This document shows, piece by piece, positions 43,807 through 54,064 of a DNA stretch of 64,000 nt; within the stretch, counting starts at the first letter, position 1, and each line of letters begins with the position of its first letter. The notes beneath the pieces are model-generated. The model saw only the letters and a list, made by a program, of their open reading frames with translations. It searched no databases and was not told the DNA's origin. The position numbers and the translations under genes are program-made. This stretch comes from Diadema setosum (Eukaryota > Echinodermata > Echinoidea > Diadematoida > Diadematidae), in NCBI GenBank assembly GCA_033980235.1, contig CM067059.1, positions 11,966,100-12,030,099 on the forward strand, written 5' to 3'.

Positions 43807-44005
43807 TTTTTTTTTTTTTTTAGTTTGGTTATTCTTTTTTTTCGAAATTACACCCTGATTTGAAAAGAGTGTAAAAGAAAATCAATGAAAATTATGTTTT
43901 AAATTATGTATAGCATAAAATATCGGGGGGTAATGAATGAAATTTGGGTCAGGGTATTGAGATACAAATTGATATTACAATGTCGTGCATGACTGAGCAC
44001 ATGAA

Positions 44006-44606
44006 CTTTAATGGGGAAATCCAGTCCAAATATAAGTTATTGTGATAAGAAAGAGTAAAATATTACGAGTTCAACGGTAAAATCTTGATTGAAATCGGTT
44101 GGAAAATAAGGAAGTTATGACATTTTGAAGTTTCGCTGTTTTTTTAGGAAACAGTTTTTGAACGGTCAATATGAATATGCAAATGGCAAAGTGAGCATGT
44201 CATCCCCTCACAACTTGCCATAGAGTTTGTACATGAAATTTCCAGTTTTTCATTCAAACGCATTTATGTTCGAGGCTCAAATCCTGATCTAACTGATCAC
44301 TATTCTGAAGTTATTCAACCAGGAATAACATCATGTTTCAAACTTCAATAACAGAAATATTGAATTTTCGTTATTTTTTTTTACGATCAATGGAAAATTG
44401 TGAGGGTATGACATGGTCAGCTCACTCATTTGCATATTCATATCCACTGTACACAAACTGTTTTGAAGAAATTAGCAAAACTTCAAAATTTCATAAATTC
44501 CTTACTTTTCATCCGATTTTAGTCAAAATTTTAACTTTGAACTCGTAAGATTTTACTCTCTTTTTTATCAGACTAACTTATTTTTGGACTGGATTTCCCC
44601 TTTAAA
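44006..44606. mobile_element. 600-bp TTAA-flanked palindromic MITE
   Basis: Inverted repeats of well over 100 bp begin GGGGAAATCCAGTCC at 44013 and end with the complement GGACTGGATTTCCCC at 44600. Matching continues inward through ATAAGTTA and TTACGAGTTCAA. TTAA lies at 44008-44011 and 44602-44605. A TTAA target with GGGGAAATCC ends fits Kolobok-like MITEs (inferred). No protein is encoded. Confidence 0.8.
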
Positions 44607-44815
44607 GACAACAATGGCAAATTTCACTTTTACCAAGTCACATGAAAGATCAGTGAATGTCTCACTGAATGGATAAAATCTGTCAATGAAAGAGGCAAAA
44701 TGGATAGCCCAGCCTGTTCGAATGCAGATTTGTAATAGTTTTTGGTTCATAACCTTTAACATAGTCACCTGCCCGATGATTTGGTCACTCCCACAGTTAA
44801 TGCCAACCCACAAAG
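44607..44815 (+). repeat. Inverted repeat pair P, copy 1 (protein-like similarity)
   Basis: This stretch and the minus strand of 47180-47397 are alignable over about 200 bp. The shared reading is ANFTFTKSHERSVNVSLNG-stop-NLSMKEAK here and PNYTFSEFACNREGTMNVSL, NGWDLSMKVAK in the other copy. Most base differences leave the reading similar, but one copy has a stop. I do not recognise the family. It may be a small piece of a transposon gene or just a dispersed repeat. Confidence 0.55.
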
Positions 44816-44918
44816 TTCATTTTGCTCCGTTCATATTCAACACATAGCTCGCCGCGACAAACCATGTCTTGAATATCAAGAGAGAAGTGGATAATCACAC
44901 ACAAAAAAAAAAAAAAAA

Positions 44919-45870
44919 AAATCTGAGTCAAATGACTCATTTGCGTGAGTTTTCAGTTTGTCCGTGAGGCGACACACTTTTCCAAATTATTGGGTCTTTT
45001 CACTCACGCTTACTGAGTCACTTGACACAGTAGAGAAACAGCCGAGTCACACAGCTGAGTCAAATGACTTATTTGCGTGAGTCTTCAGTTTGTCCGCGTG
45101 GTGACACACTTTTGCCGAATATTGAGTCTTCTTACTCACTAAAGTCATTAAATGAGTCAAGTGACTCAGTATGCTGAGTCAAGTGACTCACTGTGTGAGA
45201 ATCGAAACGCAAAATGATTGAAACGTCACTTGTTCAGCATGCTGATCCAGTCACTGACCTACGCCTGCAGGACGACGGTAGACGGAATCAGATCCTTTAT
45301 CTTGCGCTAGCCTTTAATCCTATTCCTAACCTATTCCTAACCTATTCCTAACTTATTCCTAATACCTAACTACATATCACGAGACAATGCTTCTGATATA
45401 TACCCATGTCGTAAAATTGTATTTATGTATGTGGTTACTGTTTTGAAATAGATTATCTATTCATTTATTCAAGACTTCTGATAACAGAGCTGAATATTTC
45501 ATAAATTGTATGAAATTATAAATATTTAAAAATCAAATACAATTAAATACAATTTGCCATCCGCGACAAAATCAGAAATACATTTCAGAAAATGTTTTCT
45601 GAAAAATAGTTAATTCCTTTGCTTGAAGTTATTACATGATCGATTATAATCGACTCATTGGACTCGCATGTCACATAAAATGAGTCGGTTGACTCATTTA
45701 TAACAGTTACTGAGTCATCGATTTCGTGACTCATTATTGTAATTCCGTGTGAGTCATTTTACTCGTTAGATTCGATAAAACGAGTCTTTTTACTCAGAAG
45801 AACTTAAAAGATGTGTCACAACAGCAATGACTCAGAAGATTTGACCTAAAATGAGTCAACTGACTCGGGT
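44919..45870. repeat. Repeat dense in TGAGTCA / TGACTCA
   Basis: I count 14 exact TGAGTCA or TGACTCA heptamers in about 950 bp, clustered at 44923-45192 and 45676-45862, where about 0.1 would be expected by chance. Many are paired as TGAGTCAAATGACTCA or TGAGTCAAGTGACTCA palindromes. The heptamer is the AP-1/TRE consensus of bZIP factors. An embedded subrepeat (CGTGAGT..TCAGTTTGTCCG) occurs twice. The gap between clusters includes a short TATTCCTAACC array. It is probably a repetitive element rather than a designed enhancer. Confidence 0.8.
45315..45368. repeat. 11-bp tandem repeat (TATTCCTAACC)n
   Basis: About four imperfect copies of an 11-bp unit, ending in degenerate CTAATACCTAAC. It resembles neither the vertebrate telomere hexamer nor any array of notable length. 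Confidence 0.85.
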
Positions 45871-45876
45871 AATTTC

Positions 45877-47140
45877 TATGCCTCCGCCACGAAGTGGTGC
45901 CGGAGGCATTATGTTTTCGGGTTGTCCGTCCGTCCGTCCTTCCGTCCGTCCATAATGAATTTTGTGGACAAGGTAACTATCAAAACCTGTTGAGGTATCC
46001 TAATGAAACTTGGCATGTATGTGTATTAGGGGGTGAAGTTGTGCCTATCAACTTTTGGGTGCACATGCTCAAGGTCAAAGGTCAAAAGGTCAAGGTCAAA
46101 TACATACAATTTCACTATTTCCACCATATCTATTGAATGCCTGAGGAGATTTTATTGAAACTTAGTGTATACATGTATTACCCAATTAAGATTCTCTGGT
46201 GAAAGTTTGGGTCGTGAGGTCAAAGGTCAAAGGTCAAAAGGTCAGGGTCAAATACATAAAATTTCACTATTTCCACCATATCTATTGAATGCCTGAAGAT
46301 ATTTTCTTGAAACTTAGTGTATACATGTATTACCCAATTAAGATTCTCTGGTGAAAGTTTGGGTCATGAGGTCAAAGGTCAAAGGTCAAAAGGTTAAGTA
46401 AAAATATTAAAACTTATTTTTTTTTCTCCGTACCTTGGAAAATTGTTCAAGGTATCTTCATGGAACATAGTATATACATGTACTGACTGGAAGTGATTAT
46501 CTAGAGAATGTAGGGTTCATGGGGTCAGAGGTCAGGGGTCAAAGGTCAAGTGCAAGACTTCAAAATTTTACTATTACCCTCATATTTATGCAATGCCAGC
46601 AGGGTTATTTTTTTACACTTCGTGTATGCGTGTGTAACCTAATAGAAATTCTCTGGAAAGTTTTTTTTTTCTCTTTTTGCCTCAAAGGTCAAACGGTCAA
46701 AGATCAAGTGAAAGTGCTGAACTAACTTTTTCCTCCATATCTCGGAAGTGGCCCAAGTTACCTTGAAACTTAGTACATATTATGCACGTTCTACCTGAAA
46801 GTAATTATCTTATGAATTTTAGGGTCAAGGGCCAGATGAAAATGGTAACACTTTACTATTCAATTCAGAAATTGCACTCTTTCTCCATACCTGTACCTTG
46901 AAAATTACTCAATGCCTAAATGTATGAATGGGTCAAAGTCAAGTTAAAGTCCTTAAATCCCTAGATACATGCTCTCCTATTCATCCAATTAAACCTACGT
47001 CAAGGAAGGTGAACATTCAACACATTTGTGACAAACTTGTCATTCCAATATTTTGCCAATTTTGTGAAAATGTAATCACTCAGTGTCCACATGTACTATC
47101 TAGATCTATTGGGAAAATCATGCATTATGGCGGAGGCATA
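45877..47140. mobile_element. 1.26-kb TIR-bounded element rich in AGGTCA direct repeats
   Basis: TATGCCTCCGCCA at 45877-45889 and its complement at 47128-47140 are 13-bp perfect inverted termini. The left end folds further (GCCTCCG..CCAC-GAA-GTGG..CGGAGGC), and a GTCGC-CAAA-GCGAC stem lies just outside the right end. TCCGTCC repeats follow the left hairpin. The interior has degenerate units of about 152 bp (46121, 46273) carrying AGGTCA clusters, 14 by my count, including five AGGTCAAAGGTCA (DR1) arrangements. No transposase is encoded. The protein-like frame at 45894-46136 is repeat translation, not a gene. Confidence 0.75.
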
Positions 47141-47179
47141 CCAGTCGCCAAAGCGACATTTCTAGTTTGTGTGTTAGCT

Positions 47180-47397
47180 TTTGTCGGACTGGCCAAGTTA
47201 TCGACAACTTGGCCATGTTGAAGGGTGTGAACCATAAAAGGTCAGATGAAGCACTAAACACAAACCTGGTCGTGCAGGCTGGCCTGTTAATTTGGCCACT
47301 TTCATTGACAGATCCCATCCATTCAATGAGACATTCATTGTTCCTTCACGATTACACGCAAACTCTGAAAAAGTGTAATTTGGCATTGTTGTCTTAA
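47180..47397 (-). repeat. Inverted repeat pair P, copy 2
   Basis: Minus-strand counterpart of 44607-44815, with an open 62-codon frame (47198-47386). It lies just beyond the right end of the AGGTCA-rich element, as copy 1 lies just beyond the TTAA-flanked MITE. The similarity then ends abruptly at a GGCCAAGTTGTCGATAACTTGGCC palindrome region (about 47191-47216). Confidence 0.55.
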
Positions 47398-47428
47398 AAT
47401 TCCGTGTGCTCAGTCATGGATGACATTA

Positions 47429-48620
47429 TCAACATAATTGGGTATCTATGGAAAGAGAAAGAGTTCTTCTTTCTTCACAACTAACATTGTCCTCTCCAAA
47501 GCTGATAGTCATGAAATAGTAACGTTCCACAGTTGGATTACCTTTCCTTTTGATACACACTGTATATCTGTTCTTTGATCGTTCAGTATTTTCATTCCAC
47601 AATTCTGTACTCATAATACAATCGATTTTTCTGTTGACTGAGAGAAAAATTGATTTTGAAGTTAACAGTAACCTAAGTGTCTTCTTAAAATCAATTTTTA
47701 TTCATTTATTATCTTTTCTTTTTTTGCTTTGGAATAAAAAGATCATCCAAATTTCCATAAAATCATCAAAAGACAGATTGACATCATTTTTTTTTTTGTA
47801 TGCTCGTGACCAATCAGCATTATCAAGAGTGACATCAAGACTGGCTAACTTTTCACACGAGACTCTACGTTTGAATAAAGGAGATGGAGGTTTTGACATT
47901 ACCGCCTAAAGTTTTCAGAGGATTTGAGTCATAATTGGATAATGGTCAGTCACATCTGAAGGAATTATAACAGAATCAATGTGAGGAAAATATTGCAAAA
48001 CAAGTTGTAAATCAGAGTAGCAGAGTGATCCGTGACGCGAGTCGGTTTGGAAATTAGTGGCAGAAAGGAAGGAGACAAAAGTGTTTCAAGAAACTCGCGT
48101 GAGATATGATCATTTCCATATTTCAGCAAATCAGTCATTATCCTTATTTCGAAAAACTGTTTTTTTTTAACTAGTTCTGAGAGATAAGTCAAAAAGTCTG
48201 AAATATTTGAATTGGGAAGTCTGTATAATGATGCCCAGTAACACATTCCTGCATCCTGCAATTTCTATAAAAAGGGATTCAACAGTGTTATCCATTCTAT
48301 ACAAATGTCGTTGTGAACAATACCTTTGTTAATACTTGATAATGATGGTATACGTAAAATGCAACACCGCCTCCACTTCTGTCCGATCTAATATTGACAT
48401 ACTGCACATATCGTATCCGTCAATTGCAAAGAAAACAAACAAATCTTCTGAAGTGGAAGTCAACTAATATTTGCTACGTACAATGACAGAGAGTGATTGA
48501 ATAGCATCGGTTTATTTTATGAACTTTAACTCATCAAAATGTCTGTTCAAACTCCTTTTAGAGTGCAACAAAGAAAACCTGTCTTTAGTCAGACTGAAAT
48601 ACATTTCTTTGCATTCATTA
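47429..48620 (-). pseudogene. Decayed antisense LINE (endonuclease and linker)
   Basis: Read from 48620 downward, it is co-linear with residues 70-420 of the LINE at 54065-55825. It has NRHFDELKF near 48540, DGYDM..NIRSDRSGGG-type DNA near 48400, then YRLPNSNISDFL, SFLPLISKPTRVTDHSATLI, KLASLDVTLDNADWSRAYKK, and finally ERSKNRYTV...ERYYFMTI near 47560. Small indels break the frame at least four times. The central endonuclease motif GDFN is lost around 48100-48140. Not functional. Confidence 0.8.
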
Positions 48621-49382
48621 TCAGTTATATGATTACATTACTAAAATCATAAGGCAGTTAATTTACTGATGAATTAAGATTATCTACTGCCATGGTAAAT
48701 ATGGAATATCAATGATGATCCACATGATCACATTTGCCTTAAAAACAAAGATATTCGCAAATTTGAGCCAATGGGCTTTTCACACCATGATTTTTTATTT
48801 TTCATTATTATTTTTTTTTTTGGTACAAATTTCCACTGGCATTCAATGCATAGAATGTAGAGCAGAACTTTCAGTTTTGTGAAAATGCATGCGAAAATAC
48901 TGGCTTTACAGCATGACATAGGACCTATATAGATTATCACATTGGATACACAATTGGGTAGCAACACCACATAGTTGAGAAGAGTTGTGAGTGAGAAGGG
49001 ACGGAAACTTAGTGGAATAAGCCCATTTTGAGGAAGTAGACCATAAGTACTTAGCCGTATTCCAACCCCCACCGCTATCGTCCAGTCAGATTAATACAGT
49101 GCATTCCCCTTTTAACGAACAAATACAACGAAATTCCGGTTGCAACAAAGGAAATTTTCATGCTCCAACATTACCCGCTTTGTATCTTTACTTGTTGTTG
49201 TTGTTGTTGTTTTTGTTTTTCGTTAAGGAAATGTCGATATAACGAAAGAAAACTGCCGGTCCCGAGTACTTCGTTATAACGGGAATACACTTACTATAGT
49301 ACACAGAAGATGATTACCTGTTGCAAAGACATTAACATGATAATTATCCTTCACTTTTTCTCGTTCTTAATTTTCTTCCCAG
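48621..49382. other. Upstream flank / probable intron of the sulfotransferase
   Basis: No repeat with clear ends. TTG/TTTG repeats are near 49191-49220. The last 25 bases (TTCTCGTTCTTAATTTTCTT then CCCAG) are a strong pyrimidine tract and acceptor before the coding exon. No upstream coding exon was recognised. Confidence 0.5.
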
Positions 49383-50618
49383 CTACTCTTTATGCTGTGT
49401 GCCCTGACGTCATCATTTGCAGTGTCGTGGTATACTGTAATACTACACGTTGCGGCCCCTACAGGTCACGGAAGAACCCGTCCGTATCGGTCAGGGCAAG
49501 CGGAGCCTTTAAATCCCACGAAACCACAACGAGTAGATCCGATTACCACCCTGGGTTTCATTAAGACGCACAAAACCGGAAGTACGACTGTGGGAAACAT
49601 TTTCAACCGATACGCTTACTCCAGAAATCTCTCCTTCCTAATGTACAGATATGACAGGAACAAAGTTGGACAATTCTTGCAGCACATTCCGAGTAATCGG
49701 ACGGAATTGCTACCACCATTGGGAGTCAAGTTCGGTGACTACGAGAACTATACCAACTACGACTTCATGACGGCACATTCCCGTTTCCTTCCCAGTCTGG
49801 AGTTCTTCCGGCGCTTCATGAAGCCCGGCACGAGGTTCGTCACCATTTTCCGCGATCCGGTAGACCAGTGGGAGTCTTCTTTCTTCTTCTTCAAGTGCGA
49901 CCACCGGTTTCACGGAGAGAATGGTTCGCAAAAGATCGACGATTTCTTTAGAAACGCCTCGGAGAGTATGCGGAGATTGAGGAGCCAGTGCTTTTTTTAC
50001 CTGAGGAACGGCATGTGGTTTGACATGACCAACGACAAAGCAATTCATACCGATCGGAGGACGATAAACGAAACTCTAAGAACCCTCGACAAAGAGCTTG
50101 ATCTCGTTCTGATCCTCGAATACCTGGATGAATCCCTAGTACTTCTGAAGGAGCTCATGCATTGGAGCTTCTCGGATATCTTGTACATCCGATTCAACCA
50201 GCGCGTCGTCAAGTCTATGGTAAACGAGCGACAGCGAGCCGTGATTCGAGACTGGAACATGGCGGACGTTTTGCTCTACGAACACTTCAACCGGACGCTT
50301 TGGAAACGTATTGCCGAGTACGGAAACCAATTCCAGAGTGATTTGACACATTTTCGCTCGATGTTAAGCATGTATAGCGAAGACTGTAAATTCAAGAACT
50401 CCAGATACAAGAAAAAAGTTTATCGCCTCACTCCTGTGCGCAATTCATCGAGCCTCTGTCACGACCTTTCTAAAATGGGTTACGGAGCTCCGGTACAGCG
50501 CCAAAGCGTTGGCATCACATTGGGAAGGAAAGCATTGAAAAACTCCTCCGTGTACATCCCTTCACCCATCAAATCCCAGGACATTTTGCTGCAAACATTA
50601 CCGTCTTGTTGTCATTAA
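49383..50618 (+). CDS. Galactose-3-O-sulfotransferase-like protein (Golgi)
   Basis: Enzymes of this family transfer sulfate from PAPS to the 3-OH of terminal galactose on glycolipids or glycans in the Golgi lumen. From the ATG at 49392 there are 408 codons, close to the usual 400-490. They start with a hydrophobic anchor-like segment (residues 2-22), then the 5'-phosphosulfate loop FIKTHKTGSTT (56-66) and the 3'-phosphate motif TIFRDPVDQWESSF (151-164). Several N-glycosylation sequons (for example N79, N102, N119, N177) fit a luminal domain. The frame stays open upstream to a splice acceptor (AG at 49381-49382), so this could be the last or only coding exon and the true start may lie in an earlier exon. 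The exon is visibly richer in GC than its flanks. No frameshift was seen. The paralogue and exact acceptor sugar cannot be told. Confidence 0.88.
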   Translation, partial: LLFMLCALTSSFAVSWYTVILHVAAPTGHGRTRPYRSGQAEPLNPTKPQRVDPITTLGFIKTHKTGSTTVGNIFNRYAYSRNLSFLMYRYDRNKVGQFLQHIPSNRTELLPPLGVKFGDYENYTNYDFMTAHSRFLPSLEFFRRFMKPGTRFVTIFRDPVDQWESSFFFFKCDHRFHGENGSQKIDDFFRNASESMRRLRSQCFFYLRNGMWFDMTNDKAIHTDRRTINETLRTLDKELDLVLILEYLDESLVLLKELMHWSFSDILYIRFNQRVVKSMVNERQRAVIRDWNMADVLLYEHFNRTLWKRIAEYGNQFQSDLTHFRSMLSMYSEDCKFKNSRYKKKVYRLTPVRNSSSLCHDLSKMGYGAPVQRQSVGITLGRKALKNSSVYIPSPIKSQDILLQTLPSCCH

Positions 50619-50749
50619 ATCGGTTACTCTGGACGTCACTGCTTATTTCATATTAGAGGAAAGCAAAGCCAATTGAAGTGAAAGCAGCAATATTATTAGA
50701 ACACGTACATCAGGGAAAAAAATAAAATGACCAAAATTCTTGAAATTAG
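50619..50749 (+). other. Sulfotransferase 3' UTR with AATAAA
   Basis: A canonical AATAAA at 50721-50726, about 105 bases after the stop, could direct polyadenylation. The dispersed repeat follows immediately. Confidence 0.5.
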
Positions 50750-51250
50750 ACAATCCATAAAAAAGTTATGCAGTTTTCAGTGGTTTTAAAATGTCGGTGC
50801 TTTCATGGCTGGATGAGGAGACTATGACACTTAATGACGACATTATGGACACAATATAGAGGAAATATAAGAAGAATTCCACATTTCATTTTTCATGAAA
50901 AGTACTCATTCCTTCGACTTGTTTCTGACATAATATATTGAGGCTAATTTTATTCCCCTTGCTTTCTGAGAGAGGTATAAGTCAAGGGCTCTTCAATTTT
51001 GCTGGAAAAGTGAAAATTTGTTAAATATCCTCTATATTGTCTGTATAATTATTGTTGTCCATTGTGACTCATGAAGTCTAGCAGTCTCCTTATTCGATGA
51101 CGGCATTGAAACTTTTAAGATTCATAATTTTGAAATCGTTGTCCTATTTTCCTCAAACTTTCACTGATGTGTTTTTTTCTAATATTGTTGTTATCAGTCA
51201 TACCGTGTTTATATATGGTATGTAGTTTGGTTTAGGTTTCCTTTAACAAT
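50750..51250. repeat. Dispersed repeat family R3, copy 1
   Basis: Shares several phrases in the same order with 60900-61350: GAATTCCACA..TCATTTTTCATGAAAA, a central AT-rich part, AGTCTCCTT, ATTTTCCTCAAAC with TTCACTGATGTG, and TTGTTG..GTTTCCTT. Its two halves are also roughly complementary around AGTCTCCTTAT/ATGAGGAGACT. It is a probable foldback MITE family without a coding region. Confidence 0.65.
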
Positions 51251-51931
51251 GTTTTAAATATATATATATATATATCATATTGAACTGGTTTAATTAATCG
51301 AATCTGAAAATACACTTTTCCGGAAAGGATTCTTCATAGAAAAAGCTCATTTGAGTGAGAAACAGCTATTGAGCTTTGTTGCCTTTTTAAAGAATCGCCT
51401 TTGAAAATACTCCTCAGTTATCATGTGAACAGGAAATGAATAATATACAATATATTTTGTCATATCTTATGAACCATTGACAATGAACTGGAGTAACCAT
51501 AATGAAATGTTTTAGGACAAGACTACAGCACTGCAGTTTCTGGGAATAGGAGCTAATCCAATTAAGTTGAATTATCTCATAGAGTTGGTCTATGAATTCC
51601 TGAATGATATAGTTAAATCTAGTCGATATTTTACAAAATGCTCCTTGTCAACGCCTCAGACATTCATTTTTTTTTTATTTAATATGTTTATTTATTTCCA
51701 TCATCAAAAAAGAAAAAAGAAAAAGAGAAGATGATTCAAAGCAGATATGTCTTTCATTCGTCTGATAAGGGCATACATAGTGCTACATAGTCCGGTATCT
51801 AATGCAAATTCACAGTGTACATTTCAGAGCATGTAACTCATTCGCAAGATCATGCATTGATTTGAAAGTTTTCTCCCATTAACGAAAATATTGTTTTCTT
51901 GTGAAAATTTAATCAAGCACACTTTAGCTCT
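51251..51931. other. No gene seen; short (TA)n
   Basis: An AT-rich spacer with a TA-repeat at about 51258-51276. The L2-like LINE begins near 51932. Confidence 0.5.
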
Positions 51932-51934
51932 TAC

Positions 51935-52183
51935 TTTCATTCCACAGAAACCGCCTTATTGAAGGTACTCAATGACCTCCTCTTAGCAGTAGACAAAGGC
52001 CACGAAGCTGCTCTCCTGCTTTTAGATTATTCTGCTGCGTTTGACACTATCAATCATGTAATTCTTCTGAACAGATTAGAGTCCAACTTTGGTCTTACGG
52101 GAACAGTATTGAGACGGATTGCTTCTTACTTACATGACCGCCACCAGATGGTAAACGTTAACGGCACACTTTCTCAGTCATTC
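51935..52183 (+). pseudogene. L2-like reverse transcriptase, part 1 (palm A)
   Basis: Reads FHSTETALLKVLNDLLLAVD, then LLLLDYSAAFDTINHVILL (palm motif A, catalytic Asp in LDYSAAFD), NRLESNFGLTGTVLRRIASY, and DRHQMVNVNGTLSQSF up to the insertion at 52184. The endonuclease and the fingers before FHSTE are missing. Confidence 0.85.
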
Positions 52184-52597
52184 ATTTCATTTCATTTTTT
52201 TATTTCATTCCTTCTTTCTTTTTCGTCAAACATAACACGAAATGTATCAGAAGATATAACATAGGCATGTATTCGACTTTACATGGTAGATAATGGTTAA
52301 CAAATACGAAATTATACATGCATACCGGCAAAATACAAAGTTATGTTTGGAGGGAAAAAAAAGAGAAGGAACTGAGAGGTTCACTGAAAAGCATGCTTGT
52401 AAATTGTGAACCACTCAAAGGATTCTTGTGAATACATTAAACTTTTTTTTTAACAAAGACAGGAGAGAACAAGACAGTAGAAACACAAGGACATTACATG
52501 ACTTTACAGTAGGGTATACCATGACAGTAATAAAACACAAAAGAACAATGGAAAGAAAGGAGAGAAAGAAAAAGGAAATGAAAGGAAAAGCCAACAC

Positions 52598-52665
52598 GCT
52601 GAACATCGGGATCAGAAGAGGGAATTGAGGTGCTGAACATCGGGATCAGAAGAGGGAATTGAGGT
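52598..52665. repeat. 34-bp tandem duplication in the LINE 3' UTR
   Basis: GCTGAACATCGGGATCAG with GGGAATTGAGGT occurs at 52598 and again at 52632, with identical sequence. A recent small duplication. Confidence 0.9.
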
Positions 52666-52805
52666 GTTTCAGCTCGATCAGCCGAGCAATGTTTATACAA
52701 ATAAGATAATGTAAAAATACACAATGATGAAATCAATGATTGACGATGAACCCTTAGGCTGTAAAGACCAGCTAAGTAATGAATCGTATATATCTTAATA
52801 TGAGT

Positions 52806-54064
52806 TTAACAAAAAAAATTTAACTTACGCTTAAACGAATTCAAAGATAAAGAATTTTTTATATCACAACTGAAAGAATTCCAAAATCTAGGGCCAGTGT
52901 ATATAAATGTATTTTGAGCCAATAACGTTCTCAGAAAGGGTAAATGAAACTCATTTGATCGCCTGGTGGGATAATTATGAAAAGATTGATTTCGTGGAAA
53001 CATTGAATCAAAAATGCTGGGAAGTGCATTTGTGTTATAATTAAACATAAACTGACCCAGCTGAAAGAAAAACAAATCTTTGATTTTTAATATCTTATAT
53101 CTAACAAATAATGGATCTGCATGGGAACATGGAGAAACGCCACAAATGATACGAAGTGCCTTTTTTGTAATAACAATAATCTATCTAATAAAGTTTGATG
53201 GGCACTACCCCATGCTAAGATTCCATAATTTAAATAAGGTAATATTAATGAAAAATACAACGTCAGCAAAGAAGACAACGGGATATGAGATTTAAGTCTA
53301 TTAATAATACCAATATTACGCGAAATTATTTTACTAATATTAATAATATGAGGCTTCCACGAAAGTTTATCGTCCACTGTAATACCGAGAAACTTTGTAT
53401 GAGATACACGCTCTAAGTGAACGTCATCAAAGATGATATCTGTGCGTAAAACTTCTATAGACTTACTGAATAACATATAGTTAGTTTTCTGAAGTTTCAG
53501 TGATAACTTATTGGCTCTTATCCATTGAGTCACTTTTTTTAATTCAGAATTAACAGTATCGACAAGAGTAATTGGATTTTGGTGGGAGAAAAAAATATTT
53601 GAATCATCGGCAAAAAGTATAAAAGAAAGTATATCAGATGATCTACAAAAATCATTTATGTAAATGATGAAAAGTAAAGGTCCTAATATACTACCCTGAC
53701 GGACGCCACATTTAATAACTTCAAGACTAGAGCTGTGCTCGTTCAAAGATACATATTGTTTTCGGTTTTGCAGGTAACTCCTGAACCACTCCAAGGCCTT
53801 CCCTCGTATACCATAATGAGACAATTTATGAAGTAAAATTTCGTGATTAATTGTATCGAAGGCCTTGGAGAAGTCCAGGAAGATACCAACAAGATGGGAA
53901 TGGTCATCTATAGTATGTGCAGCGTTATCAATAAACTTCAAAAGAGCATGAATGGTGTTATGTTTTTGACGAAACCCAAATTGAGAATTCGTAAAAACAT
54001 TATAATAATTAAGAAATTTAATGGTTCTTGTAAATATCAATTTTTCCAAAACCTTAGATAGGGA
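52806..54064 (-). pseudogene. CR1-like LINE reverse transcriptase and C-terminal region
   Basis: From 54049 it reads LEKLIFTRTIKFL, SQFGFRQKHNTIHALL, palm A GIFLDFSKAFDTINHEILL, motif B CGVRQGSILGPLLFIIYIND, catalytic FADD (residues 146-149 of this frame), and TKFLGITVDDKLSWKPHI. At an AAAAAA run near 53168 a one-base shift moves the true frame to KKALRIICGVSPCSHADPLF, which continues as FFFQLGQFMFNYNTNALPSI to NSFKRKLNFFC (52806). In the intact element this would be continuous with 54065-55825. A TAA stop interrupts at about 54065, after YRPISLL. All RT catalytic residues are present. Confidence 0.88.

Noticed and set aside
45315..45368. Interstitial telomere repeat
   Set aside because: The unit is TATTCCTAACC, not the TTAGGG hexamer, and only about four copies exist.
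45894..46136. 80-codon frame starting after the TCCGTCC repeats
   Set aside because: It translates the hairpin and AGGTCA repeats of a dispersed element. There is no conserved domain, and the frame is not kept in the neighbouring units.
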